A DNA stretch of 18,879 nucleotides from Chthoniobacterales bacterium. Lineage in GTDB: Bacteria; Verrucomicrobiota; Verrucomicrobiia; Chthoniobacterales; UBA10450. Below are positions 1-6,931 of the stretch, in pieces. Made by a program: the position numbers and the translations under genes. Each line of letters begins with the position of its first letter. The first letter of the stretch is position 1. The stretch spans positions 1-18,879 of the forward strand of contig JAICXG010000023.1 of NCBI GenBank assembly GCA_025980625.1. Direction: 5' to 3'. The notes beneath the pieces are model-generated. The model saw only the letters and a list, made by a program, of their open reading frames with translations, searched no databases and was not told where the DNA came from.

Positions 1-462
1 ACGTTGCTGGAGGTAAAGCAGATCGATAACGAGCCGCTCCACCGGTTTCAGTCCGGCAAGGAGGCGCTCGACGAGATCGCGCGCGCCCAGGCTTTGGTCA
101 GGGCGGAGTTCCTCCGCGGTCGCGGCGAGATTGTGCACGATCGCGAGTTGCTCCTCGCTCAGATCGGCGTGGCGAAATTCCGGCCGCACTTTCTCCGCCT
201 CGATTTGATTGAGACAGGTGTTGATCGCGACGCGCGAGACCCAGTGCTCGAGCGGCACCGCACCCGAGAACTGATCGAGCTTTTGAAAAATCTTAATAAA
301 AATCATCTGGCACAAATCCTCTTCCGCGGTGCGGCGTGGGCGATGCGAGCGGACGAGTTTGAGGACGAGCGGATAAAGCCGGCGCACCAATTCGCGCGCA
401 GCCACTTCGTCATGCTGCCGAGCCGCCGCCAGGAGTGCGTCGGCGTCGTAATCATCCGGCAT
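1..462 (-). CDS. ECF-type RNA polymerase sigma factor (C-terminus cut by window edge)
   Basis: Reading leftwards from ATG at 462, 154 codons stay open to the window edge, so the C-terminus is missing. Residues about 8-75 look like sigma-70 region 2: DLCQMIFIKIFQKLDQF followed by PLEHWVSRVAINTCLNQ, which is the core-binding and -10 recognition part. The last visible residues (about 128-154, LVERLLAGLKPVERLVIDLL) match the start of the region 4.2 helix-turn-helix that contacts the -35 element. There is no room for regions 1 or 3, which is typical of group 4 (ECF) sigma factors. These redirect RNA polymerase to stress or envelope genes. An in-frame TAG lies upstream, and ATG 462 is the only ATG start in that frame. 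The divergent Spy-like gene is a likely target. Any anti-sigma gene would lie outside the window. Confidence 0.88.
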   Translation of the reverse strand, partial: MPDDYDADALLAAARQHDEVAARELVRRLYPLVLKLVRSHRPRRTAEEDLCQMIFIKIFQKLDQFSGAVPLEHWVSRVAINTCLNQIEAEKVRPEFRHADLSEEQLAIVHNLAATAEELRPDQSLGARDLVERLLAGLKPVERLVIDLLYLQQR

Positions 463-494
463 TGTGTCCAAGACTTCGCCACACTAACGAGGAT

Positions 495-520
495 GACCGT
501 GACACGCGCGTTCGGGTTAC
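495..520 (-). promoter_or_regulatory. Candidate ECF promoter for the sigma factor gene (autoregulation)
   Basis: On the minus strand GTAACC (520-515) is followed after exactly 16 bases by GGTC (498-495). This is the spacing and the AAC / GTC flavour of ECF sigma promoters. A start about 7-8 bases downstream would leave a leader of about 25 bases before ATG 462. The same arrangement occurs in mirror image at 552-577. That the adjacent sigma factor reads it is inference. Confidence 0.5.
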
Positions 521-557
521 AAATTTTTTGGCCGGGCCGGACGGAGTTTTTGTAACC
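515..557. repeat. 9-bp inverted repeat carrying both -35 elements
   Basis: GGTTACAAA at 515-523 and TTTGTAACC at 549-557 are perfect reverse complements separated by 25 bases. Each arm contains the GTAACC of one of the two divergent ECF-like promoters. The symmetry therefore probably reflects two face-away promoters rather than a repressor operator, although an operator cannot be excluded. Confidence 0.65.
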
Positions 558-577
558 GGTGCCGGTAACGAGCGGTC
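552..577 (+). promoter_or_regulatory. Candidate ECF promoter for the Spy-like gene
   Basis: GTAACC (552-557), 16 bases, then GGTC (574-577) directly before ATG 578. It is identical in form to the divergent promoter at 520-495. A transcript starting 7-9 bases after the GGTC would begin near 584-586, inside the longer reading of the downstream gene. This argues for translation from ATG 590, with a nearly leaderless mRNA. Confidence 0.5.
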
Positions 578-991
578 ATGATCAACAACATGAAACTCAA
601 ACTCATTACACTGACTGCGCTCGGTGCACTTGCACTGGGCGGTTCGGTTTTGGCTAACGACCCGCAGGATGCCGGGTATGATCGTGGCGGCGGCCGCGGT
701 TTTCGGCACGATCCGCTGGAGCGGATGACGCAAGATTTGAATCTCACGCCCGAGCAAAAGGCGAAGGTTCAACCGATCCTCGACCAGGCGAAGCCGCAGA
801 TCGAACAGATTCATCGCGATGCGATGCAAAAGACCAAAGCGGTGATCGATAACGCGATGGGGCAAATCCGCCCGCTGCTCACACCCGAGCAGCAGACGAA
901 GCTCGACCAGGCGAAGAATGATCGCGGCGGTCGCCACGGCGGACGGCATCACCACGGGCAGGACGAAGGGAACGACACGGGCGACCAGTAG
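578..991 (+). CDS. Spy/CpxP-like periplasmic LTxxQ protein with His-rich tail
   Basis: The 137-residue product starts with a signal peptide (hydrophobic core about residues 9-25, probable cleavage VLA/NDP after residue 26). The mature part is mainly charged helix with two LTPEQ motifs (residues 56-60 and 101-105). The LTxxQ motif, twice, is the hallmark of the Spy/CpxP/CnrX group of periplasmic chaperone or metal-stress proteins. The tail (about 117-127) is Gly/Arg/His-rich (GRHGGRHHHG) and could bind metal. ATG 578 and ATG 590 (MKLKL) are both possible. The candidate promoter ending at 577 favours 590. No convincing Shine-Dalgarno site precedes either. It diverges from the ECF sigma gene, suggesting an envelope or metal stress response. 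The function beyond the family resemblance is inferred. Confidence 0.8.
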   Translation: MINNMKLKLITLTALGALALGGSVLANDPQDAGYDRGGGRGFRHDPLERMTQDLNLTPEQKAKVQPILDQAKPQIEQIHRDAMQKTKAVIDNAMGQIRPLLTPEQQTKLDQAKNDRGGRHGGRHHHGQDEGNDTGDQ

Positions 992-1059
992 GGTCTTCTT
1001 TTTCTGCCGGATGCAGGCGGCGGCGGTCTTCGCGCCGACGCCGCCATCCCGGCCGGAGT

Positions 1060-1162
1060 GCAGCGGAGTCGCGGGATCTCGTGAAATTGCGGGGAAGGTT
1101 GGGCGGGTAAAGTTGACTCGTTAGGCTTAAGGGTTCGCCGCGAGATCCTTCGACTCCGCTGC
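1060..1162. repeat. REP-like imperfect inverted repeat, 22-bp arms
   Basis: The arms at 1060-1081 and 1141-1162 are reverse complements at 20 of 22 positions, with two adjacent mismatches. Both contain the CAGCGGAGTCG / CGACTCCGCTG core. The 59-base loop holds one exact copy of the TCGTTAGGC motif (1118-1126). The right arm runs directly into the end of the acetyltransferase gene. From memory, CTTCGACTCCGC-type palindromes followed by TCAGGATGACA recur between genes in many soil bacterial genomes. I cannot check this here. Apart from this element and a GC hairpin near 1016-1045, I see nothing in 992-1169. Confidence 0.6.
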
Positions 1163-1169
1163 GCTTCGC

Positions 1170-1628
1170 TCAGGATGACAGGTTGTAGGTTAAGAGCGGA
1201 AGCTCGCGGCGTTGACCTTCGATTTCCGTCGCTAACAGGCTCGTCCGAACGGCCCCCATTCGCAGGTAAAAGCCTTCCGCGTTCGGATCTGCTTCGATCG
1301 TTAGGCGAGCGAACCCGAGGGCGCGTGCGCGTGCCGCGGCGCGCTGGAAAAGAGTTTCCCCGATGCCGCGGCCGATAGCGTGCGGTAAAACCCAGAGATG
1401 CTCGAGACGCATCACGTCTCCGCGCGCGACCAAGCCGTAGAAGCCGGTGATCTGCCCGTCGGTGACGGCCGCGAAGATTTCATTCGTGGCGATGAAGTCG
1501 GCCGTGATCGTGAGCTGGTCGCGCCATTGCTCTAGCCAGGAAGCCGGATAGCCCCAATGGGCTTTCGCGGCCCATGCCACCGCGCTTAAGGCCGGCGCAT
1601 CGGCCGGTTGCGCCCTAACGATCCGCAC
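1170..1628 (-). CDS. GNAT-family N-acetyltransferase
   Basis: This encodes a single-domain GNAT protein of about 152 residues, the usual size for the family. From GTG 1628 the protein opens VRIVRAQPADAPAL, the beta1-alpha1 start typical of GNATs. The acetyl-CoA pyrophosphate loop is IGRGIGETLFQRAAARA, in motif A after the LWVLP strand. The C-terminal part LTIEADPNAEGFYLRMGAV is the motif B helix (AxxFYxxxGF type). The substrate cannot be told. The frame also stays open to a TTG at 1664, which would add 12 residues with no family support. No good Shine-Dalgarno site marks either start. The last residues and the TGA stop fall in the TCAGGATGACA sequence beside a REP-like arm, so the end of the gene may have been reshaped by that repeat. 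One exact uptake-like motif lies at 1298-1306, coding ARLTIEA. Confidence 0.85.
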   Translation of the reverse strand: MRIVRAQPADAPALSAVAWAAKAHWGYPASWLEQWRDQLTITADFIATNEIFAAVTDGQITGFYGLVARGDVMRLEHLWVLPHAIGRGIGETLFQRAAARARALGFARLTIEADPNAEGFYLRMGAVRTSLLATEIEGQRRELPLLTYNLSS

Positions 1629-1703
1629 GGGAGGAGAATCGCACCGCCGACTCGTGCTGCGCAAGTCTGCAAGATTCCGCCCCCGGGAGGCACTGGGAGG
1701 AGT

Positions 1704-1748
1704 TCGTTAGGCGAGGAACGACTCCGGGAGGGTTCGCTCGCCTAACGA
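1704..1748 (-). terminator. Hairpin from an inverted pair of TCGTTAGGC motifs behind csbD-like gene
   Basis: TCGTTAGGCGAG (1704-1715) and CTCGCCTAACGA (1737-1748) form a perfect 12-bp stem with a 21-base loop that can pair further (GAAC with GTTC). It lies 30 bases downstream of the stop codon of the CsbD-like gene on the minus strand. No U-run follows, so intrinsic termination is uncertain. In Neisseria, inverted pairs of uptake sequences commonly serve as terminators, which makes this arrangement notable. Confidence 0.5.
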
Positions 1749-1777
1749 GTATCGGAAGGAAACTCCAGGAGCTTCTG

Positions 1778-1957
1778 CTACTTCTCGAAAACCTTCTTCA
1801 CGTCTCCGACCTTGTTCTGCACCTTGCCTTCGGCCTTCTCGGCCGTGCCGCGCGCTTCCAAGTTCGGATTGCCGATCGCTTGACCGGTCTTTTCCTTCAC
1901 CGTGCCGATAGCTTCCTTGGCCGTTCCCTTGGCTTTATCTTCGGTACTTGAGTTCAT
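1778..1957 (-). CDS. CsbD-family stress response protein (59 aa)
   Basis: This short gene reads leftwards from ATG 1957 to TAG at 1780-1778 and gives 59 residues. It is a hydrophilic, Lys/Glu/Ala/Gly-rich protein with repeated [KA]-G-[TK] segments: DKAKGTAKEAIGTVKEKTGQ, then GTAEKAEGKVQNKVGDVKK. This pattern and length are those of the CsbD/YjbJ family, small cytoplasmic proteins strongly induced by general stress (sigma-B in Bacillus, RpoS in E. coli) whose molecular role is unknown. No cysteines, signal peptide or membrane segment are visible. No clear Shine-Dalgarno site lies upstream (AAATAAAAAC before the ATG). It is divergent from ftsK. The only visible end signal is the motif hairpin at 1704-1748. 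Confidence 0.88.
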   Translation of the reverse strand: MNSSTEDKAKGTAKEAIGTVKEKTGQAIGNPNLEARGTAEKAEGKVQNKVGDVKKVFEK

Positions 1958-2153
1958 GTTTTTATTTCGTGTTTGGCCGGAGCGAAGGTTGTGTTCAAGT
2001 TCGCCCGCCCCTGAGAGCGGGAAACCGCGCTCGCTGCTTCCGGCGCTGCCCTCGAAGGCGCCATCTCTCGCCTAACGACCACTTGAGCAAGACCTGCGGC
2101 CTGTGTCCAAAGAGGAATTGAAAGCCGTCTCCGGGAGATTACTATGAGCCGCG

Positions 2154-4583
2154 GTGGCGAAACAACGCACTCAGCAACATGCATGGAATGAAGTCTACGC
2201 CCTGATCCTGCTCGGAACCGGGACGCTCCTCTTCCTCGCTCTCATCTCTTACGTCCCGAAGGAAATTCCCACCTGGTTCCCGCCGCTCAATGTCACTTCT
2301 TCGCCGCATCCCGGACAGAATTTCCTCGGGCCGGTCGGCGCGATCGGCGCGGGCATTTGCTACTTCCTCATCGGCGCAGCTTCGTATCTGCTTGCGACGA
2401 TCTTGCTCGGTTTCGGCGCGGCGAAGCTTTTTCATCCCGACCTGCGGGTCGCGCGGCGGATCGGCTGGATGGTTCTGTTCATTCTCTCGGGCGCCTGTCT
2501 CCTGAGTTTGCAGCATTGGTTCCTGCGCGACTGGCCGCATCTTTTTAACAACCAACATGCAGGTGGGTGGGTCGGCGACTGGCTCGGCCGCGGCGCTTTT
2601 CGCCGGGCGATGGGCCGAGGCTCCTTTATCGTGCTGGCCGGCATTTACCTCGCCAGCCTGATCTTGATGACCGGGCTGCGGCCAATTCATCTCGTTAGGC
2701 AAACTGTCCTGGCGACGCGCAAAGGTTTCGTCGCCTTCCGCCTCTGGCTCTTGCACCGCAAAATGCGCCGGGCCGGCCTGAAGGAGCAGCTCGAGATCAG
2801 CCGCCAACAGATCGCGAAACAACAACGCGCGCTCGAAAAGAAACTGCGCAGGAAAGGCGCGGTCCCTTCCGAGCCGCCGGTTCCGTTCGTCACTCCGGAA
2901 GAATTTGCCAACCGGCCTGAGCCGAAGGTCGTCGACACGACCGCGCTTCCGGCCGCGCTGCCGCCGCCGCGCAGGAAGCCTTCCCTCGCGGAGCTGAAAC
3001 GGAGCGGCGCGAAGAGCGCGCCGGAGCTTGCCCTAACGACCGCGAAAGATTGGGAAGGCGAGAACTACGAACTGCCCGGGGTCGACCTGCTCGATGAACA
3101 CGACAGCGAAGGCCGCGCGGCCACCAACCCGGCGGAGCTCGAAGACATCCAGCAAACGTTAATCGAGACACTCCAGCAATTCGGGATCGCGGTCGCGCCG
3201 GGCGACATCACAAAAGGGCCCACTATCACCCGTTACGAGGTTTACCCGGCCAAAGGGGTGCGCGTCGACAAAATCGTTAGTCTGGAGCGCGACCTCGCCC
3301 GCGCCACCCGCGCCGAGCGGATCAATATCCTCGCGCCTATTCCAGGCAAGGACACGGTCGGCATCGAGCTGGCGAACAGCCGCAAGGTCAAGGTGACGTT
3401 GCGCGAACTGCTGCAATCGCCCGATTGGAACGCGACCAGCGCCAGGCTCCCGATTGCTCTGGGCAAAGACGTTTACGGAAAAACGATCATCGCCGATCTC
3501 GGGCAGATGCCGCATCTGCTCGTCGCCGGCACCACCGGGAGCGGCAAGAGCGTCTGCATCAACGCCATGATCGCGAGCATGCTCTACCGCTTCACACCCG
3601 AGCAGCTCCGCTTCATCATGATCGATCCGAAGGTGGTCGAGATGCAGGTCTACAACAGTCTTCCGCATCTCGTCATTCCGGTCGTGACCGATCCGAAGAA
3701 AGTGCTCCTCGCGCTGCGCTGGGTGATCGATGAAATGGAGAAGCGCTATAAAATTTTCGCCCGGGCGGGGGTGCGCAACATCACCGGATTCAACGCCCGG
3801 CCGAAGAAGAAGACGCAAAAAGAACTCGACTTGGAGAGTGCGCCTAACGAGCAAGGAAGCAATGACGCGCCTCCCTCGAGCGGCCCGATTAAAGTCCCGC
3901 GCGCCGACGAGATCGTGATTCCCGATCACCTCCCGTACATCGTCGTCATCATCGATGAACTGGCCGATCTGATGCAGACTGCGCCGGCCGATGTCGAGAG
4001 CGCGATCGCGCGCATCACGCAAATGGCGCGGGCCGCCGGCATTCATCTCATCGTCGCGACGCAAACGCCGCGGGCCGACGTCATCACCGGCGTGATCAAG
4101 GCAAACATTCCCTGTCGAATTGCATTTCAAGTGGCGAGCAAGATCGATAGCCGCGTCATCCTGGACGAGAACGGCGCCGATCGATTGTTAGGCGAGGGCG
4201 ACATGCTTTATCTTCCGCCGAGCACGTCGCGCCTCATTCGCGCCCAGGGCGTGCTCGTCACGGATGAGGAGATTGCCCGGCTAGTCGAGTTCGTTTCTTC
4301 GCAAAGCGCGCCCGTTTTCGACGCTGCCGCGCACGAGCAAATGACTTCGGCGGCCGCGCCTAACGAGGAGGTGACGGACGAAGATGAAGAGCTGGTCGAG
4401 AAATGTCTCGAGATCATTCGGCAGGAGAAGCGCGCTTCCACTTCACTCCTACAACGCCGCCTTCGGCTCGGTTACACCCGGGCCGCCCGGATCGTTGATA
4501 TTCTCGAGCAGCGCGGCATATTAGGTCCCGGCGAAGGCGCCAAGCCGCGCGAGATTCTCGTCGATCTCGACGCCGCCGTCTAA
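2154..4583 (+). CDS. ftsK: DNA translocase FtsK
   Basis: FtsK/SpoIIIE-type translocase of 809 residues that pumps chromosome ends through the division septum and activates XerCD at dif. Four membrane helices lie at about residues 15-34, 60-88, 103-120 and 157-173. A charged, Pro-rich linker follows (about 215-310), then the alpha/beta motor. Walker A is GTTGSGKS (459-466) and Walker B is VVIIDELADLM with D601/E602. The gamma winged helix (about 743-809, LLQRRLRLGYTRAARIVDILE) would read the KOPS orientation signal. The linker is short compared with E. coli FtsK. The GTG 2154 start (VAKQRTQQ) fits the first membrane helix. A poorly conserved loop near 560-590 carries extra sequence with an exact GCCTAACGA. 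Other copies sit in the first membrane-to-linker region (2692) and between the motor and gamma domains (4358). The next gene follows after 15 bases. Confidence 0.96.
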   Translation: MAKQRTQQHAWNEVYALILLGTGTLLFLALISYVPKEIPTWFPPLNVTSSPHPGQNFLGPVGAIGAGICYFLIGAASYLLATILLGFGAAKLFHPDLRVARRIGWMVLFILSGACLLSLQHWFLRDWPHLFNNQHAGGWVGDWLGRGAFRRAMGRGSFIVLAGIYLASLILMTGLRPIHLVRQTVLATRKGFVAFRLWLLHRKMRRAGLKEQLEISRQQIAKQQRALEKKLRRKGAVPSEPPVPFVTPEEFANRPEPKVVDTTALPAALPPPRRKPSLAELKRSGAKSAPELALTTAKDWEGENYELPGVDLLDEHDSEGRAATNPAELEDIQQTLIETLQQFGIAVAPGDITKGPTITRYEVYPAKGVRVDKIVSLERDLARATRAERINILAPIPGKDTVGIELANSRKVKVTLRELLQSPDWNATSARLPIALGKDVYGKTIIADLGQMPHLLVAGTTGSGKSVCINAMIASMLYRFTPEQLRFIMIDPKVVEMQVYNSLPHLVIPVVTDPKKVLLALRWVIDEMEKRYKIFARAGVRNITGFNARPKKKTQKELDLESAPNEQGSNDAPPSSGPIKVPRADEIVIPDHLPYIVVIIDELADLMQTAPADVESAIARITQMARAAGIHLIVATQTPRADVITGVIKANIPCRIAFQVASKIDSRVILDENGADRLLGEGDMLYLPPSTSRLIRAQGVLVTDEEIARLVEFVSSQSAPVFDAAAHEQMTSAAAPNEEVTDEDEELVEKCLEIIRQEKRASTSLLQRRLRLGYTRAARIVDILEQRGILGPGEGAKPREILVDLDAAV

Positions 4584-4598
4584 ATCCCGCCGTCTTCG

Positions 4599-5489
4599 AT
4601 GGAACCGCTCGGCAAAAAATTACAGGAGGCCCGTCTCCGCAAGAAGATCTCGATCGAAGAAGCTTCGCGGGTGACGAAGATCCGCGCCTCGCGTTTGCAG
4701 GAGATTGAGAACGAAGATTTTTCCAGCTTCTCCAGCCTGGCTTACGCCAAAGGTTTCCTCCTCATTTACGGCAAATATCTCGAGGTCGATGTCACGCCCT
4801 ATCTCGATGCGTTCGAAACCTCGCGCGAGGTGAGTGTCGACGGGTATTCCTATTTGCAGGAGGCGCCCGACACTGCGCCGCTCCCGGTGGTCCGCCGCCA
4901 GCCGCGGCGTCGACCGACTCTCGTGCCCTTCATCATCGCGGTGGGCGTGCTCATCCTCGGATTATATCTGGTGAAGTTGCTGCTCGATATTCAGCGGATC
5001 GCTCCGGCCGGCCATGGGCGGAATGCCGCTGCCGTCGCTTCAGTCACGCCGACGCCTTTGCCCGAAAAAATTATCGCTCCGCGCGCAATCCCGGTCGGAC
5101 CGCCGCCGAGCGAAGCACAGGCCACGGGCACGCCGGCTGCTTTCCCGGTGGAGACTGCGGCCGCGGTCCCGGTGACTCCGAAGCCAACTGAGCCGGAGGT
5201 TCGTCGTGCCGTACCGGTGCATCCGGAGGATTTAGTTTCGCCCCCGCCTAACGATCGCTCGGGCGCCGCAAATCAGATCGAGATCAAGCCGCGGCAATTG
5301 ACTTATCTGCGGGTAAAATTGGATGGAAATCCGCAGCCGGTTTTTGATGACTGGCTTGATGCCAACCGTCCGGCGCTCTCGTTCCGCGCCCGGCATATCA
5401 CTGTCCGCGTGCTTGATCGCAGGGCGGTCGAGATTACGAAAAACGGAGCGGAGCTTGCCGCCGGCGATGAGGCTGTCACTTTTGAATAA
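4599..5489 (+). CDS. rodZ: RodZ-like membrane HTH protein
   Basis: 296 residues with the layout of RodZ. The N-terminal cytoplasmic helix-turn-helix domain (about 4-70; LGKKLQEARLRKKISIEEAS and the AYAKGFLLIYGKYL segment) is typical of the HTH_25/RodZ group. A basic stretch (RRQPRRRP, 99-106) precedes one membrane helix at about 108-129. A Pro/Ala-rich periplasmic linker comes next, then a C-terminal beta domain like DUF4115 (about 225-296). RodZ links MreB filaments to the elongation machinery and sets rod shape; the role here is by homology. The gene starts 15 bases after ftsK, and its last 23 bases overlap rimO, so the three are likely cotranscribed and coupled. An exact GCCTAACGA at 5246-5254 lies in the variable linker. 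Confidence 0.85.
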   Translation: MEPLGKKLQEARLRKKISIEEASRVTKIRASRLQEIENEDFSSFSSLAYAKGFLLIYGKYLEVDVTPYLDAFETSREVSVDGYSYLQEAPDTAPLPVVRRQPRRRPTLVPFIIAVGVLILGLYLVKLLLDIQRIAPAGHGRNAAAVASVTPTPLPEKIIAPRAIPVGPPPSEAQATGTPAAFPVETAAAVPVTPKPTEPEVRRAVPVHPEDLVSPPPNDRSGAANQIEIKPRQLTYLRVKLDGNPQPVFDDWLDANRPALSFRARHITVRVLDRRAVEITKNGAELAAGDEAVTFE

Positions 5490-6855
5490 GCCGCCGCAAA
5501 CATCGCGGCGGCCGACGAGCGTCGGGATGATCAGCCTCGGCTGCGCCAAGAATCTGGTCGACGCCGAGATCATGCTCGGGAGCGTGCTCGAGCGCGGGAT
5601 GCAAATCACTGCGGACGCCGCGGAGGCGGACGTGCTTGTGGTCAACACCTGCGCGTTCATCGATTCGGCAAAAGAGGAATCGATCGAGGCAATTCTCGAA
5701 GCGCATCAAGAGCGCGGCCTAACGAGCCGGCCGGATCAGAAGTTGATCGTGAGCGGCTGCATGTCGCAGCGTTTTGCCAGGGAATTGCACGAGCAGATGC
5801 CGGAGGTTGACGCTTTCATCGGTCTCGATCAGGTGGGCGAGCTTGGCGCGATCGTGGAAAACCTTATCGGCGGGGCCGCGGGTCACAATCTCGTTACGCC
5901 GCGTCCCACTTATATTCCCAATTGGGATACACCGCGGTTTCGACTGACGCCGGCGCACAGCGCGTATCTGAAGATCGCCGAAGGTTGTAATCATCCTTGC
6001 AGCTTCTGCGTCATTCCACAGATGCGCGGACGGCATCGCAGCCGTCGGCCCGCTTCAGTGCTGACGGAGATCCGGCAGCTCGTCGCGGAAGGAGTGAAGG
6101 AGATCAACCTCATCAGTCAGGACACGACTTATTACGGGATGGACTTGTGGTCCGGAAAGGCGGGTCCGCGCCAGCCGGTCGACTCGTCGCGTGGCCCGAC
6201 GCTCGCGGCCCTGCTGCGCGAGATCGAGCAAGTCGACGGTGATTTCTGGGTGCGGCTTCTCTACACGCATCCGGCGCATTGGAGCGACGAGCTGATCGAG
6301 ACGATCGCGCAATGCCGGAAGGTCGCGCGTTACATCGACATGCCATTGCAACATATTGACGAAGCAATGCTCGACCGGATGCGCCGCGAGACGTCACGTG
6401 CTCATATCGAAGATTTGGTCGTTAGGCTGCGCACCCGTATTCCCGGCGTGGCGCTGCGCACCACGTTCATCGTCGGCTTTCCCGGCGAAACCGAAGCGCA
6501 ATTCGAGAGTTTGCTCGAGTTCATCGAGCGCGCACGTTTCGAACGCCTTGGCGTTTTCAAGTACTCGCGGGAGGACGGCTCGCGCGCGGCGAAGATGCCG
6601 GAGCAGATTTCCCCGGCGGAAAAAAATTCCCGCTATCGTCGGGCGATGACATTGCAGCAGAAGATCGCGCGCGAAATCGCAGCCGCCCAGGTGGGGCGCG
6701 AATTGAAACTGCTCGTCGAGCAGCCATTGATCGCGCGCACGGAAGCAGACGCGCCGGAGGTCGATACCCGCGTTCTCCTCTTGGAAACTGCGACGGCCGG
6801 GGAATTCGTCCGGCGAAAAATTTGTGGGACGCGCGGCTACGATCTGCTCGCGTAA
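5467..6855 (+). CDS. rimO: Ribosomal protein S12 methylthiotransferase RimO
   Basis: Radical SAM enzyme that puts a methylthio group on the conserved aspartate of ribosomal protein S12. The N-terminal UPF0004 domain has the three cluster cysteines C26 (LGCAKN), C62 (VNTCAF) and C98 (SGCMSQR). The radical SAM domain has CNHPCSFC, C174/C178/C181. The C-terminal TRAM domain ends DAPEVDTRVLL...GEFV...GYDLLA, as in RimO rather than MiaB. Start: the frame is open back to 5323, but that part merely reads rodZ out of frame. ATG 5467 gives 462 residues and places SVGMISLGCAKN near the N-terminus, as is usual. The start overlaps the end of rodZ by 23 bases. Two exact uptake-like motifs lie at 5717 and 6419, outside the catalytic motifs. 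Confidence 0.96.
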   Translation: MRLSLLNKPPQTSRRPTSVGMISLGCAKNLVDAEIMLGSVLERGMQITADAAEADVLVVNTCAFIDSAKEESIEAILEAHQERGLTSRPDQKLIVSGCMSQRFARELHEQMPEVDAFIGLDQVGELGAIVENLIGGAAGHNLVTPRPTYIPNWDTPRFRLTPAHSAYLKIAEGCNHPCSFCVIPQMRGRHRSRRPASVLTEIRQLVAEGVKEINLISQDTTYYGMDLWSGKAGPRQPVDSSRGPTLAALLREIEQVDGDFWVRLLYTHPAHWSDELIETIAQCRKVARYIDMPLQHIDEAMLDRMRRETSRAHIEDLVVRLRTRIPGVALRTTFIVGFPGETEAQFESLLEFIERARFERLGVFKYSREDGSRAAKMPEQISPAEKNSRYRRAMTLQQKIAREIAAAQVGRELKLLVEQPLIARTEADAPEVDTRVLLLETATAGEFVRRKICGTRGYDLLA

Positions 6856-6867
6856 GCGATTCCGGAA

Positions 6868-6896
6868 TTGACAAAAGGCCGGCGGCCTGACACACA
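6868..6896 (+). promoter_or_regulatory. Weak candidate promoter before the tail-anchored protein gene
   Basis: A perfect TTGACA lies at 6868-6873 in the 76-base gap after rimO. The hexamer 17 bases on is CACACA, a poor -10, so this is only a tentative internal promoter. Read-through from rimO remains possible. Confidence 0.25.
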
Positions 6897-6931
6897 CATC
6901 GGCGCGAAAACCAGACAAAGGGATTCTAGAA

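Noticed and set aside
4..555. 183-residue plus-strand open frame at the left edge
   Set aside because: It is the antisense shadow of the sigma factor, whose opposite-strand reading has clear region 2 and region 4 motifs.
1016..1045. GGCGGCG / CGCCGCC hairpin downstream of the Spy-like gene
   Set aside because: It could be a terminator, but no U-run follows and simple GC repeats easily make such stems in this DNA.
2144..2191. Possible 15-codon leader peptide (ATG 2144 with GGGAG upstream) overlapping the ftsK start
   Set aside because: The Shine-Dalgarno-like spacing is good, but one short overlapping frame with no other support is not enough, and ftsK is well explained from GTG 2154.
3274..3282. 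Further motif-like sites with two mismatches (such as 484, 3274, 13205, 13875)
   Set aside because: Two-mismatch matches to a 9-mer are expected by chance many times in this window, so they were not counted.
3159..4130. 323-residue minus-strand open frame inside ftsK
   Set aside because: Antisense shadow of the FtsK motor domain; Asp/Arg-rich composition without any family motif.
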